A model generated the notes under the pieces. That model made no database searches, was not told the origin of the DNA, and saw only the letters and a list, made by a program, of their open reading frames with translations. A DNA stretch of 64,000 bases from Deinococcus alpinitundrae (GTDB lineage Bacteria; Deinococcota; Deinococci; Deinococcales; Deinococcaceae): assembly GCF_009982895.1 (NCBI RefSeq), contig NZ_WXZL01000001.1, positions 186,001 to 250,000 of the forward strand, in the 5' to 3' direction. Both the position numbers and the translations under genes were made by a program. Positions 12,540 to 20,404 of the stretch are shown here, piece by piece. Position 1 is the first letter of the stretch. Every line of letters begins with the position of its first letter.

Positions 12540-13514
12540 TTGGAACTGAGCAGCTTGTTGCAAAATATTCTCAACGGCCTGGCGATCGGCAGCGTCTACG
12601 CCATCTTCGCGCTGGGCTACACCCTCATCTTCTCGATTCTGGGCATCATCAATTTCGCGCACGGAGCCGTGTTCACGCTGGGAGCGTATTTCACCTACAC
12701 CCTGATCTCCGGGCAGTTCGAGAATAACGGCCTGCTGCGCGGTCTCAACCTCTTTCCGAACGGCTCGCCGCTGGCCGGAAGCGCCTGGGGGTTTGCCCTC
12801 TCAGCTCTGATCGGCTCGCTGCTGGCGGGGGTGGTGGGGGTGATCATCGAGCGGCTGGCCTTCCGGCCCATGCGAACGCGCGGGGCCGATCCGCTGCTGG
12901 CGCTGGTCAGCTCGCTGGGCGTGGCGCTGGTCATCGTCAACCTGATTCAGATTCTGGTGGGCGCGGAGAGCTACTCGTTTCCCGAAGGCATCTACGGCGA
13001 CCTACCGTCCGCGCTCCTGTTTCACCTGGGCGACAAAGTCATCATCATCCGCACCGTACAGGTCATTATCTTCGCCGTCAGCATGGTCTTGCTGCTGATC
13101 CTGGGCCTCGTCATCGGGCGCACCCGTATCGGCAAGGCGCTGCGGGCGGTGGCCGAGAACCCCGGCACGGCGTCCTTGCTGGGCATCAGCGTGGACAGGT
13201 TCATCGTCATCACCTTCTTTCTGGCAGGACTGTTGGGCGGGCTGGCCGGCACTTTGGTGGGCAGTTCGTTTGGGATCGCCGGGCCGTACTTCGGCGTCAC
13301 CTACGGCCTCAAGGGACTGGCCGTGATCGTGCTGGGCGGGCTGGGCAGCATTCCCGGCGCGGTGGTGGGCGGGCTGGTCATCGGGCTGGCCGAGGCTTTC
13401 GTGCCCGCCGAGTACAGCGCTTACAAGGAAGCGGTGGCCTTCGCGCTGCTGTTTATCATCTTGCTGGTGCGTCCCCAGGGTCTCCTGGGCCGGGCACAGA
13501 TTCAGAAGGTATAA
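12540..13514 (+). CDS. livH: Branched-chain amino-acid ABC transporter permease LivH
   Basis: A 324-residue inner-membrane permease with about eight hydrophobic helices. Typical LivH features are the N-terminal GLAIGSVYAIFALGYTLIF helix, the GIINFAHGA motif, IIERLAFRPMR, the EAA-like cytoplasmic loop with RAVAENPGTASLLGI, and GLGSIPGAVVGG near the end. It pairs with LivM to form the translocation pore. The start is TTG at 12540 with GAGGAGT 9 bases upstream. It is followed by a foreign-looking AT-rich stretch instead of livM. Confidence 0.93.
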   Translation: MELSSLLQNILNGLAIGSVYAIFALGYTLIFSILGIINFAHGAVFTLGAYFTYTLISGQFENNGLLRGLNLFPNGSPLAGSAWGFALSALIGSLLAGVVGVIIERLAFRPMRTRGADPLLALVSSLGVALVIVNLIQILVGAESYSFPEGIYGDLPSALLFHLGDKVIIIRTVQVIIFAVSMVLLLILGLVIGRTRIGKALRAVAENPGTASLLGISVDRFIVITFFLAGLLGGLAGTLVGSSFGIAGPYFGVTYGLKGLAVIVLGGLGSIPGAVVGGLVIGLAEAFVPAEYSAYKEAVAFALLFIILLVRPQGLLGRAQIQKV

Positions 13515-13533
13515 GGATGTTGATTACGGCAAA

Positions 13534-13934
13534 TTATTGAAGCCGCCTAATTTTCAACTTTCCGATTATACCGATCAGCACCAGCCCAATTCCATTACCA
13601 ATGACCCAAGTCGAAATAAAATTGGCTAACCCAGCATTACTATACTCGAGGAGCAGTAATGTTGCAATATCGAGTAAAATAGAGATTGGACTTTAGCAGA
13701 CTTCGAGTCACTCCCTAGATCCACTGTCCCATTTCGATTTTTATTGATGATCAGAGTAGTAAAGGATAATACGACGGTCAATAGGCTTTGGATGAATTGA
13801 GGCACTTGCTTGATATCCAGGCAACACAGGAGAAATCCAATAGCGTTGCACGTTAGAGAGTAGTACGCTTTTTTCATTTTAGATGATTGGCCAGTAGGGA
13901 TGGCTTGTACCGAAAAGTAAAACAGAACGTTCAT
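13534..13934 (-). pseudogene. AT-rich, frameshifted small membrane-protein gene
   Basis: An unrecognised gene antisense to the liv operon. Frame one starts with ATG at 13934 and runs to the TAG near 13626 (102 residues), with two hydrophobic helices, near residues 31-40 and 48-63. After about 13690 the hydrophobic reading continues in the -1 frame: following a TAA at 13693-13695, that frame gives two more membrane helices (ISILLDIATLLLLE and WVIGNGIGLVLIGIIG) and ends KLKIRRLQ at a TAA at 13534-13536. Joined, the two give about 131 residues with four helices. No slippery heptamer is evident, so a one-base deletion or a sequencing error is likelier than programmed shifting. Base composition is strikingly AT-rich for this window (23 of 60 bases G+C at 13621-13680), suggesting acquired DNA. 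Confidence 0.6.
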
Positions 13935-14010
13935 TCTAAAACCTCACACGTCTGACTACCTGACGATCCCCTTGCCCACTCCCTACCTTCCAGTTCCTCA
14001 AAGGACTTGC

Positions 14011-14958
14011 ATGGAATTTCTGCAACAGTACGGCTTTCTCATCGCCACCATGCTTCAGCAAGGGCTGCTGGGCCTGAGCCTGTACGCGCCGCTGATGGCC
14101 GGGCAGCTCTCGCTGGCGAGTCCGGGCTTTTATGCGCTGGGCGGCTACATCGCCGCCATCATGCTGACCAATCCGGCCTTCGCCAGTTGGCGAGATACGC
14201 TCGGCTACGGCATCTACCCACTGACCTGGCTGCTCGCGGCACTGGCCTGTGCACTGCTGGGCGTCATCGTAGGTGTGCCCGCGCTGCGGCTGCGCGGCAT
14301 TTATCTGGCGCTGGCGACTATCGCCTTCGTCGAGATTCTGCGGGTGCTATCACTCAACCTGAGCATCACCGGCGGCGCGACGGGCATCTTTGGCATTCCG
14401 CAGAGTTTCGGCTTCGTGGACCGCTGGCAATATTTGTGGTTGTTCTTGCCGCTCCTCGTGGTCACGCTGATCTTCTTCCGGCAGCTCTCCAAGTCGCGCA
14501 CGGGCCGGGCGTTCCGGGCCATCCGCGAGGACGAACTGGCGGCGGGGGCGATGGGCGTGTCGCCAACGCGCTACAAGGTGCTGGCCTTCGTCATCGGCGC
14601 GGTGCTGGCGGGTATCGTCGGTTCGATGAGTGCGCCGTTTCTCAATGTCTGGAACGCCAAGCAGGGCACCTTCGACGCCTCGATCGCCTACCTGGCCTAC
14701 GTGCTGATCGGCGGCAGCCGCAGCATGTGGGGACCGCTGGTGGGCGGCGCGCTGCTCTCGGCACTGCCGGAAGTGCTGCGCGGCCTCGCGGACTGGCGGC
14801 TGGTCATCAACGGGCTGGTGCTGGTGGTGGTCAGCTTGTATCTGCCGCAGGGCATCGTGGGCAGCCTCAGCCCCAAACCCCGGCCCCCGACCCGGCCCAC
14901 CCCCCCACCACTCAGCGAGGGACCGTCCGGGCCGCCGTACACGTCGGAGACGACGTGA
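14011..14958 (+). CDS. livM: Branched-chain amino-acid ABC transporter permease LivM
   Basis: A 315-residue membrane permease partnering LivH. It has eight or so hydrophobic helices, the QLSLASPGFYALGGY segment, VGVPALRLRGIYLALATIAF, the cytoplasmic loop with GRAFRAIREDELAAGAMGV, and GGSRSMWGPLVGGALL. The ATG at 14011 has AAAGGA 5 bases upstream; a start at 13972 would lie in the AT-rich tract and is not favoured. The C-terminus ends in an unusual Pro-rich tail (about 25 residues). It is separated from livH by 496 bases holding the AT-rich cryptic gene. Confidence 0.92.
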   Translation: MEFLQQYGFLIATMLQQGLLGLSLYAPLMAGQLSLASPGFYALGGYIAAIMLTNPAFASWRDTLGYGIYPLTWLLAALACALLGVIVGVPALRLRGIYLALATIAFVEILRVLSLNLSITGGATGIFGIPQSFGFVDRWQYLWLFLPLLVVTLIFFRQLSKSRTGRAFRAIREDELAAGAMGVSPTRYKVLAFVIGAVLAGIVGSMSAPFLNVWNAKQGTFDASIAYLAYVLIGGSRSMWGPLVGGALLSALPEVLRGLADWRLVINGLVLVVVSLYLPQGIVGSLSPKPRPPTRPTPPPLSEGPSGPPYTSETT

Positions 14959-14974
14959 ACACTATGGAGACCAC

Positions 14975-15769
14975 ATGAGCGACTCTGCTCCCCCCAAGAA
15001 CGCGGCGCAAGACGCCCCGGTGCTGCTCGACGCCCAGCACCTGACCCGCAGGTTCGGCGGTCTGGTGGCGGTGGGCGACGTATCGTTTCAGGTGCGCCGT
15101 GGCGAGATCTTCGGATTGATCGGCCCCAACGGCGCGGGCAAGACCACCCTGTTTAACCTGATGACCGGCCTGACCCCGCCGAGCAGCGGCTCGCTGCGCT
15201 TCGGCGACCAGACGATGACCGGCCTCGCGCCGCACCAGATCGCCGAGTCGGGCATCAGTCGCACCTTCCAGAACATCCGGCTGTTCGGGCCGCTCTCGGC
15301 GCTCGAAAACGTCAAAATCGCCCAGCACGCCCGCACCCGCGCCGGATTGTGGGCCGGGGTGTTTGGCCGCGACCGGGCCGAGGAGCGCCGGGTCAATCTG
15401 CGCGCCTGGGAACTGCTCGATCTGGTGGGCCTGAGTGACCGGGCAGGCGAGCAGGCGGCCAATTTCAGCTACGGCGACCAGCGGCGGCTCGAAATTGCCC
15501 GCGCCCTGGCGACCCAGCCGCGCGCCCTCTTGCTCGACGAACCGGCGGCGGGCATGAACACCGCCGAGAAAAGCGCCCTGACCAGCTTCATCCGCGAAGT
15601 GCGCGACCGCTTCGACCTCACCGTGATGGTCATCGAGCACCACGTTCCACTGGTCATGAATCTGTGTGACCGGGTGGCGGTGCTCAATTTCGGCGAGCTG
15701 ATCGCGGTGGGCGACCCGGCCAGCGTGCAGCGCGACCCCAAGGTGATCGAGGCGTACCTGGGGTCGTGA
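14975..15769 (+). CDS. livG: Branched-chain amino-acid ABC transporter ATPase LivG
   Basis: A 264-residue ABC ATPase. Walker A is GPNGAGKTT, the Q-loop region holds SRTFQNIRLF typical of LivG, the signature segment reads FSYGDQRRLEIARAL (Y-G-D-Q in place of the usual SGGQ, as in many LivG), Walker B is LLLDEPAAGMN, and the switch histidine is in VIEHHVP. The ATG follows GGAG at 8 bases and is 16 bases after the livM stop, so the two are co-transcribed. It is convergent with a GNAT gene that begins ending 8 bases further on, an unusual break in the operon. Confidence 0.93.
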   Translation: MSDSAPPKNAAQDAPVLLDAQHLTRRFGGLVAVGDVSFQVRRGEIFGLIGPNGAGKTTLFNLMTGLTPPSSGSLRFGDQTMTGLAPHQIAESGISRTFQNIRLFGPLSALENVKIAQHARTRAGLWAGVFGRDRAEERRVNLRAWELLDLVGLSDRAGEQAANFSYGDQRRLEIARALATQPRALLLDEPAAGMNTAEKSALTSFIREVRDRFDLTVMVIEHHVPLVMNLCDRVAVLNFGELIAVGDPASVQRDPKVIEAYLGS

Positions 15770-15777
15770 GCATGGGT

Positions 15778-16425
15778 TTATTTGATGTACAACACGGCTT
15801 TGCAGGCCTCCACACCGATCAGTTCGATATCGCTGCGGCGATTCTGTGCCCAGTCGCCTCGCCCGAGACGCCAGCGGTTCAACACGGCTGGCTCGCCGCG
15901 CCGGGTGGCCCAGTTGCTGCCGTTCGGTTGGTAGCCCATGCTCCCGGACACGCGGTTGGACGCCGGGTTATCGAAGAACGCTTCACTGGCCGCTTCCGCC
16001 GCTCCGAGGCCTTCGAAAGCGAGGTGAAGAATAGCCGCGCGCATCTCACGCCCCAGACCTTGTCGCCGAATGCCCGGAGCCAGCCAGGAAAAGCTGGCGA
16101 CGGTTCGGCAGGTGTCGAAATCCACGCCTATTAAGTCCTGCATGCCCACGGCCTGTCCGTCCAGCATGACCACAAAGTACAAGCGCCAGGAACCGGGACT
16201 GACAGTGCCGCGCCCGCGCCAGATGGCCTGGAGCCACTTCCTTTCACGCACCGGATTGTCCTCGTATAAAGACATGGGATCATCGAACGGATCAAGTGGC
16301 CCTGCGACCACGCCCTTACGAACGATGGGAAGCAGCTGGGCCAGCAGTTCGTCGGTCGCTCCATGCAGCTCCAGCTTGGGCGTGATGATCCTGAGATTGA
16401 GCGGTGGGTAGAGCGTGGTGGACAT
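15778..16425 (-). CDS. GNAT-family N-acetyltransferase (RimJ/RimL-like)
   Basis: A 215-residue acetyltransferase placed antisense between livG and livF. The GNAT core is visible: a strand-turn ending in VGMQDLIGVDF (motif before A), SWLAPGIRRQGLGREMRAAIL with the R-x-x-G-L-G acetyl-CoA loop, and the later SEAFFDNPASNRVSGSMGYQ typical of RimJ/RimL-type enzymes. It therefore transfers acetyl from acetyl-CoA to an amine, perhaps a protein N-terminus or a small molecule; the acceptor is unknown. Codon use resembles the neighbours. Any liv read-through transcript would be antisense to it. No strong ribosome-binding site precedes the ATG. Confidence 0.85.
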   Translation of the reverse strand: MSTTLYPPLNLRIITPKLELHGATDELLAQLLPIVRKGVVAGPLDPFDDPMSLYEDNPVRERKWLQAIWRGRGTVSPGSWRLYFVVMLDGQAVGMQDLIGVDFDTCRTVASFSWLAPGIRRQGLGREMRAAILHLAFEGLGAAEAASEAFFDNPASNRVSGSMGYQPNGSNWATRRGEPAVLNRWRLGRGDWAQNRRSDIELIGVEACKAVLYIK

Positions 16426-16577
16426 GACAGCATCAGAACACGGGGAAGTCCAGACAAGCCATGCGTCAAACGGCGTATCACAGCCTTCAGTACGCGGTTA
16501 GCCCTCCGCAGGCAGCGCGAAGAACCCGTCCCCTCCCCTCCGTCTTCTCCACACGCCCACCCGAAAGGAGCCTTCCC

Positions 16578-17288
16578 TTGCCTCTCCTAGAACTGATCAA
16601 CCTCAGCGTCAACTACGGCGCGATTCAGGCCGTGCGCGATCTGTCCTTGACCGTCGAGGCCGGTGAGATCGTCACCCTCATCGGCGCGAACGGCGCGGGC
16701 AAGACCACCACCCTGCGGGCCATCTCAAGGATGCTCAAGGCCCGCAGCGGTAGCCTGATGTTCGACGGCCACGACCTGACGCGCGCCGCGCCCGACGCGG
16801 TGGTGCGCTACGGCATCGCCCAGAGTCCCGAAGGTCGGCAGGTGCTCGCGCGCCAAAGCATCGCCGACAATCTCGAACTCGGCGCGTACATCCGTAAGGA
16901 TACGGCAAGCATTCAGGCCGACGTCAGGCGGATGTTCGAGCGCTTCCCGCGTCTGGGCGAGCGGCGCAACCAGCTGGCGGGCACGCTGTCGGGCGGTGAG
17001 CAGCAGATGCTGGCCATCGCCCGGGCACTGATGAGCCGCCCCAAGCTGCTGTTGCTCGACGAACCGAGCCTAGGCCTCGCACCGATTATCGTCCTGGAAA
17101 TCTTCGCCATCATCAAGGAACTCAACGCCCAGGGCGTCACCATCTTGCTGGTCGAGCAAAACGCCCGGCTGGCGATGCAAAGTAGCCACCGTACTTACGT
17201 CATGGAAGCCGGACAGGTGACCTTCAGCGGGCTGTCGAGCGATCTGGTGGGCGACGAGCGGGTGCTGCACGCCTACCTGGGCGGCTGA
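16578..17288 (+). CDS. livF: Branched-chain amino-acid ABC transporter ATPase LivF
   Basis: A 236-residue ABC ATPase, the second energy subunit of the Liv system. Walker A GANGAGKTT, LivF-specific QSPEGRQVLARQSIADNLELG, signature LSGGEQQMLAIARAL, Walker B LLLDEPSLGLAPII and VEQNARLAM with the switch region. I start it at the TTG at 16578, 7 bases after AAAGGAG; upstream in-frame ATG codons would add residues with no family match. It is 808 bases from livG because of the inserted antisense GNAT gene, so it may need its own promoter in 16430-16560, which I could not identify. A strong hairpin follows. Confidence 0.93.
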   Translation: MPLLELINLSVNYGAIQAVRDLSLTVEAGEIVTLIGANGAGKTTTLRAISRMLKARSGSLMFDGHDLTRAAPDAVVRYGIAQSPEGRQVLARQSIADNLELGAYIRKDTASIQADVRRMFERFPRLGERRNQLAGTLSGGEQQMLAIARALMSRPKLLLLDEPSLGLAPIIVLEIFAIIKELNAQGVTILLVEQNARLAMQSSHRTYVMEAGQVTFSGLSSDLVGDERVLHAYLGG

Positions 17289-17307
17289 CGCTTGACAGAT
17301 CGAGCAC

Positions 17308-17339
17308 GGGGGCCAGGGAAGAAACTATCCCTGGCCCCC
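17308..17339. terminator. Bidirectional terminator hairpin (livF / CAP-domain gene)
   Basis: Perfect 12-bp stem (GGGGGCCAGGGA with its complement) and an 8-base loop, lying between two convergent genes. Neither side has a T-run, so termination strength is uncertain. Confidence 0.6.
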
Positions 17340-17364
17340 GCGCTGCCCTGCCCCTCTCAATGCT

Positions 17365-17934
17365 TCAGCGCGTGCCGAACTCCTGGGTCCAGTAGGTGCC
17401 GTATTGAGCACCCTGCTGGTAGATGTAGCCCGCACCGAGTTCCTTGTACTTGGGGTCCATCAGGGTCTTGCAGTGCGAGGGGCTGTCGATCCAGCCCTGC
17501 ACGACGGCGGCGATGGCGTAGCCCGCCGCGATGTTCTCACCGAGTTCCTGCCAGCTGCCGTAGCCCGCTGCCTCGTTGCGCGTGACCAGGGTGCTGCCGT
17601 CCGGACCGACGTGGCTGAAGTACGACTTGCTGGCCATGTCCTGCGAGTGGGCGCGGGCCGACTTGGCGAGGTAGCCGTTCCAGGTCAGCGGACCTGCTGC
17701 CGCGAACGACTGATCGCCGCAGGTGCGGGCTTTGGCGCGGGCCTGGTTGGTCTGCTCCAGCACCATGCGCTCTTCTGCCGTCATGTCCTGCGGTCCGGCG
17801 TCCTTGTTGCTGCTGGCCGTCAGGCCGCCCGACACCTCGTTGCTGCCCAGCGCGGCGGGCAGATTGGCTCCTCCGCAGGCGGTCAGGGCGAGGGCGAAAA
17901 AGCCGAGGGTCAGAACCATTAAAGGACGCGTCAT
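17365..17934 (-). CDS. CAP (SCP/PR1)-domain lipoprotein
   Basis: A 189-residue exported protein. A short signal peptide with lipobox LTAC at about residue 19 is followed by a Ser/Gly-rich linker and a CAP domain: LEQTNQARAKARTCG, LTWNGYLAKSARAHSQDMASK, YFSHVGPDGST, the ENIAAG motif and SPSHCKTLMDPKYKELGAG with the His/Glu residues of the CAP cavity. Bacterial CAP proteins are secreted and mostly of unknown function. I chose the ATG at 17934, preceded by CTGGAG; the frame stays open up to 18183, but those upstream residues do not belong to a signal peptide. Convergent with livF. Confidence 0.85.
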   Translation of the reverse strand: MTRPLMVLTLGFFALALTACGGANLPAALGSNEVSGGLTASSNKDAGPQDMTAEERMVLEQTNQARAKARTCGDQSFAAAGPLTWNGYLAKSARAHSQDMASKSYFSHVGPDGSTLVTRNEAAGYGSWQELGENIAAGYAIAAVVQGWIDSPSHCKTLMDPKYKELGAGYIYQQGAQYGTYWTQEFGTR

Positions 17935-18376
17935 GGGATATCTCCAGAGGGGGCAACGAGGAAGAAAGAAGAGGAAAGCGGGACTGTTCTTGGTCCTAGA
18001 GTAGAAATTCGTCCCTTGCGGCTCCCTCACCTTTCGGTGAGATGCAGTGGCCTTCGTGCACCAGGTGGTGATCAATGCCATGACGACGCCGTCCAGCACG
18101 GTAGCGGCAGACTTGCCAAACGTGGCGAAGAAGACGACAGCAGGCCAAAGGTGAAGGTGGCGAGCCGAAAAATTCGCTTTCATATCGGTTTATGAGTGAT
18201 TTCTCATCGAGTCTGAGATTTCTGGGGAAAGACAGAGCGCCGTTTTCGAGTGGGTTTTACTGCGCCCAGAGCAGCTTTTCAGACTTTGTAAGAGTTGTAG
18301 CGCTGGCCTCATCTGCCGAGCCGATTGACCCTCACCTCGCGCCTCTCATGCCGGTCGGGAGTATGGTGGAGATCTT
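17935..18376. other. Intergenic stretch with an unexplained open frame
   Basis: About 440 bases. On the minus strand the CAP-gene frame stays open upstream to an ATG at 18183, with a hydrophobic segment, but without a ribosome-binding site; I could not assign it. It also has a small hairpin ATGAG-N6-CTCAT at 18192-18207. TACTCT at 17998-18003 on the minus strand may be the CAP-gene -10. It may be a decayed gene fragment. Confidence 0.3.
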
Positions 18377-19468
18377 GTGAACCTGATCTTTTCCTGGGCA
18401 GCCCTGCGCGCCTTGACTCCCACCCCCGGCAGCGGCGGCGTGCTGCGCTCGCGGCCCGAGGATTTCGTGGTCGAGGAGCGCCCCACCTATCTGCCCTCCG
18501 GCAGCGGCGATCACCTCTACCTGCACTTGGAGAAAGTCGGCCACACGACCGCCCATCTGGCCCGCGAACTCACCCGGCAACTCGGCGTCAAGACCAGGGA
18601 TCTGGGCATCGCGGGCCTCAAAGACCGCCACGCCGTGACCCGGCAGTGGATCAGCCTCCCGGCCAAGTTCGAGTCGCGGCTGGGTGACTTCCAGCTGGAG
18701 GGCGTGCGGATTCTGAAGGCCAGCCGCCACACCAACAAGCTGGGGCTGGGCCACCTGCGTGGCAACCGCTTCACGGTGAGGGTGCGCGGCGCGGCAGGCA
18801 CAGCCGGGCAGGCGCAGGCCACCCTGGACCTGCTGGGCCGCCTGGGGCTGCCCAACTACTTCGGCCCGCAGCGCTTCGGCCTCGGCGGACTGAATGCCGA
18901 GGAGGGCTTGAAAGTGCTGCGCGGCGAATCGGAACTGCGCGATCCCCAGGTGCGGCGCTTTCTGAGCAGCAGCGTGCAGAGCGCAGTGTTCAACCGCACG
19001 GTCAGTCTGCGGCTGGAGCGCGGGCTGTTTGATCAACTGCTCAGCGGCGATATGGCCAAGAAGCGCGATACCGGCGGGGTCTTTCTGGTCGAAGATGCCC
19101 AGGCCGAGTCGCCGCGTGCCGAGCGGGGCGAGGTCAGCGCCACCGGCACGCTGTTCGGCCGCAAAACCAAGCCGCTGACCCTGGACGCGGGCGCGCTGGA
19201 ACTGGAAGTGCTGGGCGAGTTCGGTTTGACGCCTGAAGTCTTTGCGTCTCGCAAGGGCGACCGCCGTCTCATCCGCATCTTCATGGAAGACGCCCAGCTG
19301 CAGCCCGAAGACGACGGCTACACGGTCAGTTTCGCCCTGCCCAAGGGCAGCTTCGCGACCTCGGTGCTGCGCGAACTGATGAAGACGGACGTGGACGCGC
19401 CGGGCCTAGCAGACGACCCCGACGAGACTGACCCCAGCGACGAAGACAATGCTGGAGACGCCGGGTGA
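18377..19468 (+). CDS. truD: tRNA pseudouridine(13) synthase TruD
   Basis: A 363-residue enzyme that isomerises U13 to pseudouridine in tRNA. The N-terminal PEDFVVEE motif, the catalytic Asp in [12 protein letters not shown], and the later NYFGPQRFG signature are all clear, as is the inserted TRUD domain in the second half. Start is GTG at 18377; GTGGAG lies 5 to 10 bases upstream. The C-terminal 25 residues are strongly acidic (many Asp and Glu), an extension not needed for catalysis. Its stop overlaps the start of the next gene by 4 bases, so the exported-protein gene is translationally coupled. Confidence 0.95.
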   Translation: MNLIFSWAALRALTPTPGSGGVLRSRPEDFVVEERPTYLPSGSGDHLYLHLEKVGHTTAHLARELTRQLGVKTRDLGIAGLKDRHAVTRQWISLPAKFESRLGDFQLEGVRILKASRHTNKLGLGHLRGNRFTVRVRGAAGTAGQAQATLDLLGRLGLPNYFGPQRFGLGGLNAEEGLKVLRGESELRDPQVRRFLSSSVQSAVFNRTVSLRLERGLFDQLLSGDMAKKRDTGGVFLVEDAQAESPRAERGEVSATGTLFGRKTKPLTLDAGALELEVLGEFGLTPEVFASRKGDRRLIRIFMEDAQLQPEDDGYTVSFALPKGSFATSVLRELMKTDVDAPGLADDPDETDPSDEDNAGDAG

Positions 19469-19848
19469 AACCTCCCCTCCTGCGCGCGCTGCTGCTCGGT
19501 GGCGTGCTGGGCAGCTGGAGCGTTGCCGCGCCCAGCGCCGACTCGGCCACCCTGCGGCCCACCTTCGGCGGCGTGCTGCTCGAAGCCCACCTGCTGCCGG
19601 GCAACGCGCCGAGCCTCACCGGCGTCTGGGCGGACGCGGGACACGCCAAGTTGCTGCGGTGCGCGCCACGCTGCCAGGTGGTCAAGGAGATTCCGCTGAG
19701 CGGGCCAATGACCATCTCGCAGAGCAGCGCCTACCGGGTGGTGCTGGGCGGCACCTTCAAGCCGGGCAAGCGCGTCAAGGTACTGCTGCGCTTCGGGCAG
19801 ACCGACCTGATCGCCGTGGACGCCATGGTGACGGCAGCGACCCGCTGA
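19465..19848 (+). CDS. Hypothetical exported protein
   Basis: A 127-residue protein with a signal peptide (residues 1-22, hydrophobic core [14 protein letters not shown], likely cleavage after VAA). The mature part has two cysteines in a CAPRC-like pair (about residue 71) and a predicted beta-strand pattern; I recognise no family. It starts with GTG overlapping the truD stop by 4 bases, so it is expressed with truD, though a functional link to tRNA modification is not evident. 13 bases downstream follows the DUF3293 gene. Confidence 0.6.
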   Translation: MKPPLLRALLLGGVLGSWSVAAPSADSATLRPTFGGVLLEAHLLPGNAPSLTGVWADAGHAKLLRCAPRCQVVKEIPLSGPMTISQSSAYRVVLGGTFKPGKRVKVLLRFGQTDLIAVDAMVTAATR

Positions 19849-19861
19849 GCTTCCGCCAGAC

Positions 19862-20344
19862 TTGAAGGTGGTGGCCCACCCCAATCCGGCGCTGCGCCGG
19901 GCCTTTCTGGACACCCGTTACGGCACCGCTGGTGAGCGCCTGCGCCTGCGCCAACGGCCAGGACCGGGACCGTCATGGACCGCACCGGGGCAGCGCTGGG
20001 CCATTCTGACCGCCTGGAATCCACAGGGCCAGCGGCGAGACCCGGCCAGCAACGCCGAAGCGCAGCTGCTGCTGCGTGCTGCCCTGACGGATTGGCCGCT
20101 AGTGGAGGGGGTCAACGGCGAGGGCAAGTGGGCTGAGCCGAGCCTGATCGTGCCGGGACTGGGGCTGCGGCGGGCTGCCCGGCTGGGCCAGCTCTTTGGG
20201 CAGGCAGCCGTGCTGTGGGGCGTCGGCCAGCGGGCCGCGCTGGTGTGGTGTGAGGGTGATCTCAAGAGCGACTTGAGCAGCGGCGCGGGCCTGCGCCTGG
20301 AGCGACGCTGGCTGGTCCCTGATCGGCCGAGTGGACCACCCTGA
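19862..20344 (+). CDS. DUF3293-domain protein
   Basis: A 160-residue protein matching the DUF3293 pattern: WAILTAWNPQGQ near residue 45, a central NAEAQLLLRAAL helix, EGVNGEGKWAEPSLIVPGL, and LGQLFGQAAVLWG. The family is widespread in bacteria and has no known function. The frame starts with TTG at 19862, 13 bases after the exported-protein gene; there is no strong ribosome-binding site, and a later start is possible. It appears to be the third gene of a truD transcript. Confidence 0.65.
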   Translation: MKVVAHPNPALRRAFLDTRYGTAGERLRLRQRPGPGPSWTAPGQRWAILTAWNPQGQRRDPASNAEAQLLLRAALTDWPLVEGVNGEGKWAEPSLIVPGLGLRRAARLGQLFGQAAVLWGVGQRAALVWCEGDLKSDLSSGAGLRLERRWLVPDRPSGPP

Positions 20345-20390
20345 GCCGATTGCCGCCGACCCGGCACGTCAGCAAACTGGACGGTGCGGG

Positions 20391-20396
20391 TATACT
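20391..20396 (+). promoter_or_regulatory. -10 box (TATACT) before the AlbA/ATPase-like gene
   Basis: TATACT, 8 bases before the ATG at 20405, with no ribosome-binding site in between: a leaderless promoter layout. Confidence 0.55.
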
Positions 20397-20404
20397 GCTC
20401 GCCC

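Noticed and set aside
13685..13695. Programmed -1 frameshift in the AT-rich gene
   Set aside because: The shift region has no X-XXY-YYZ heptamer or obvious downstream structure; mutation or a base-calling error is simpler.
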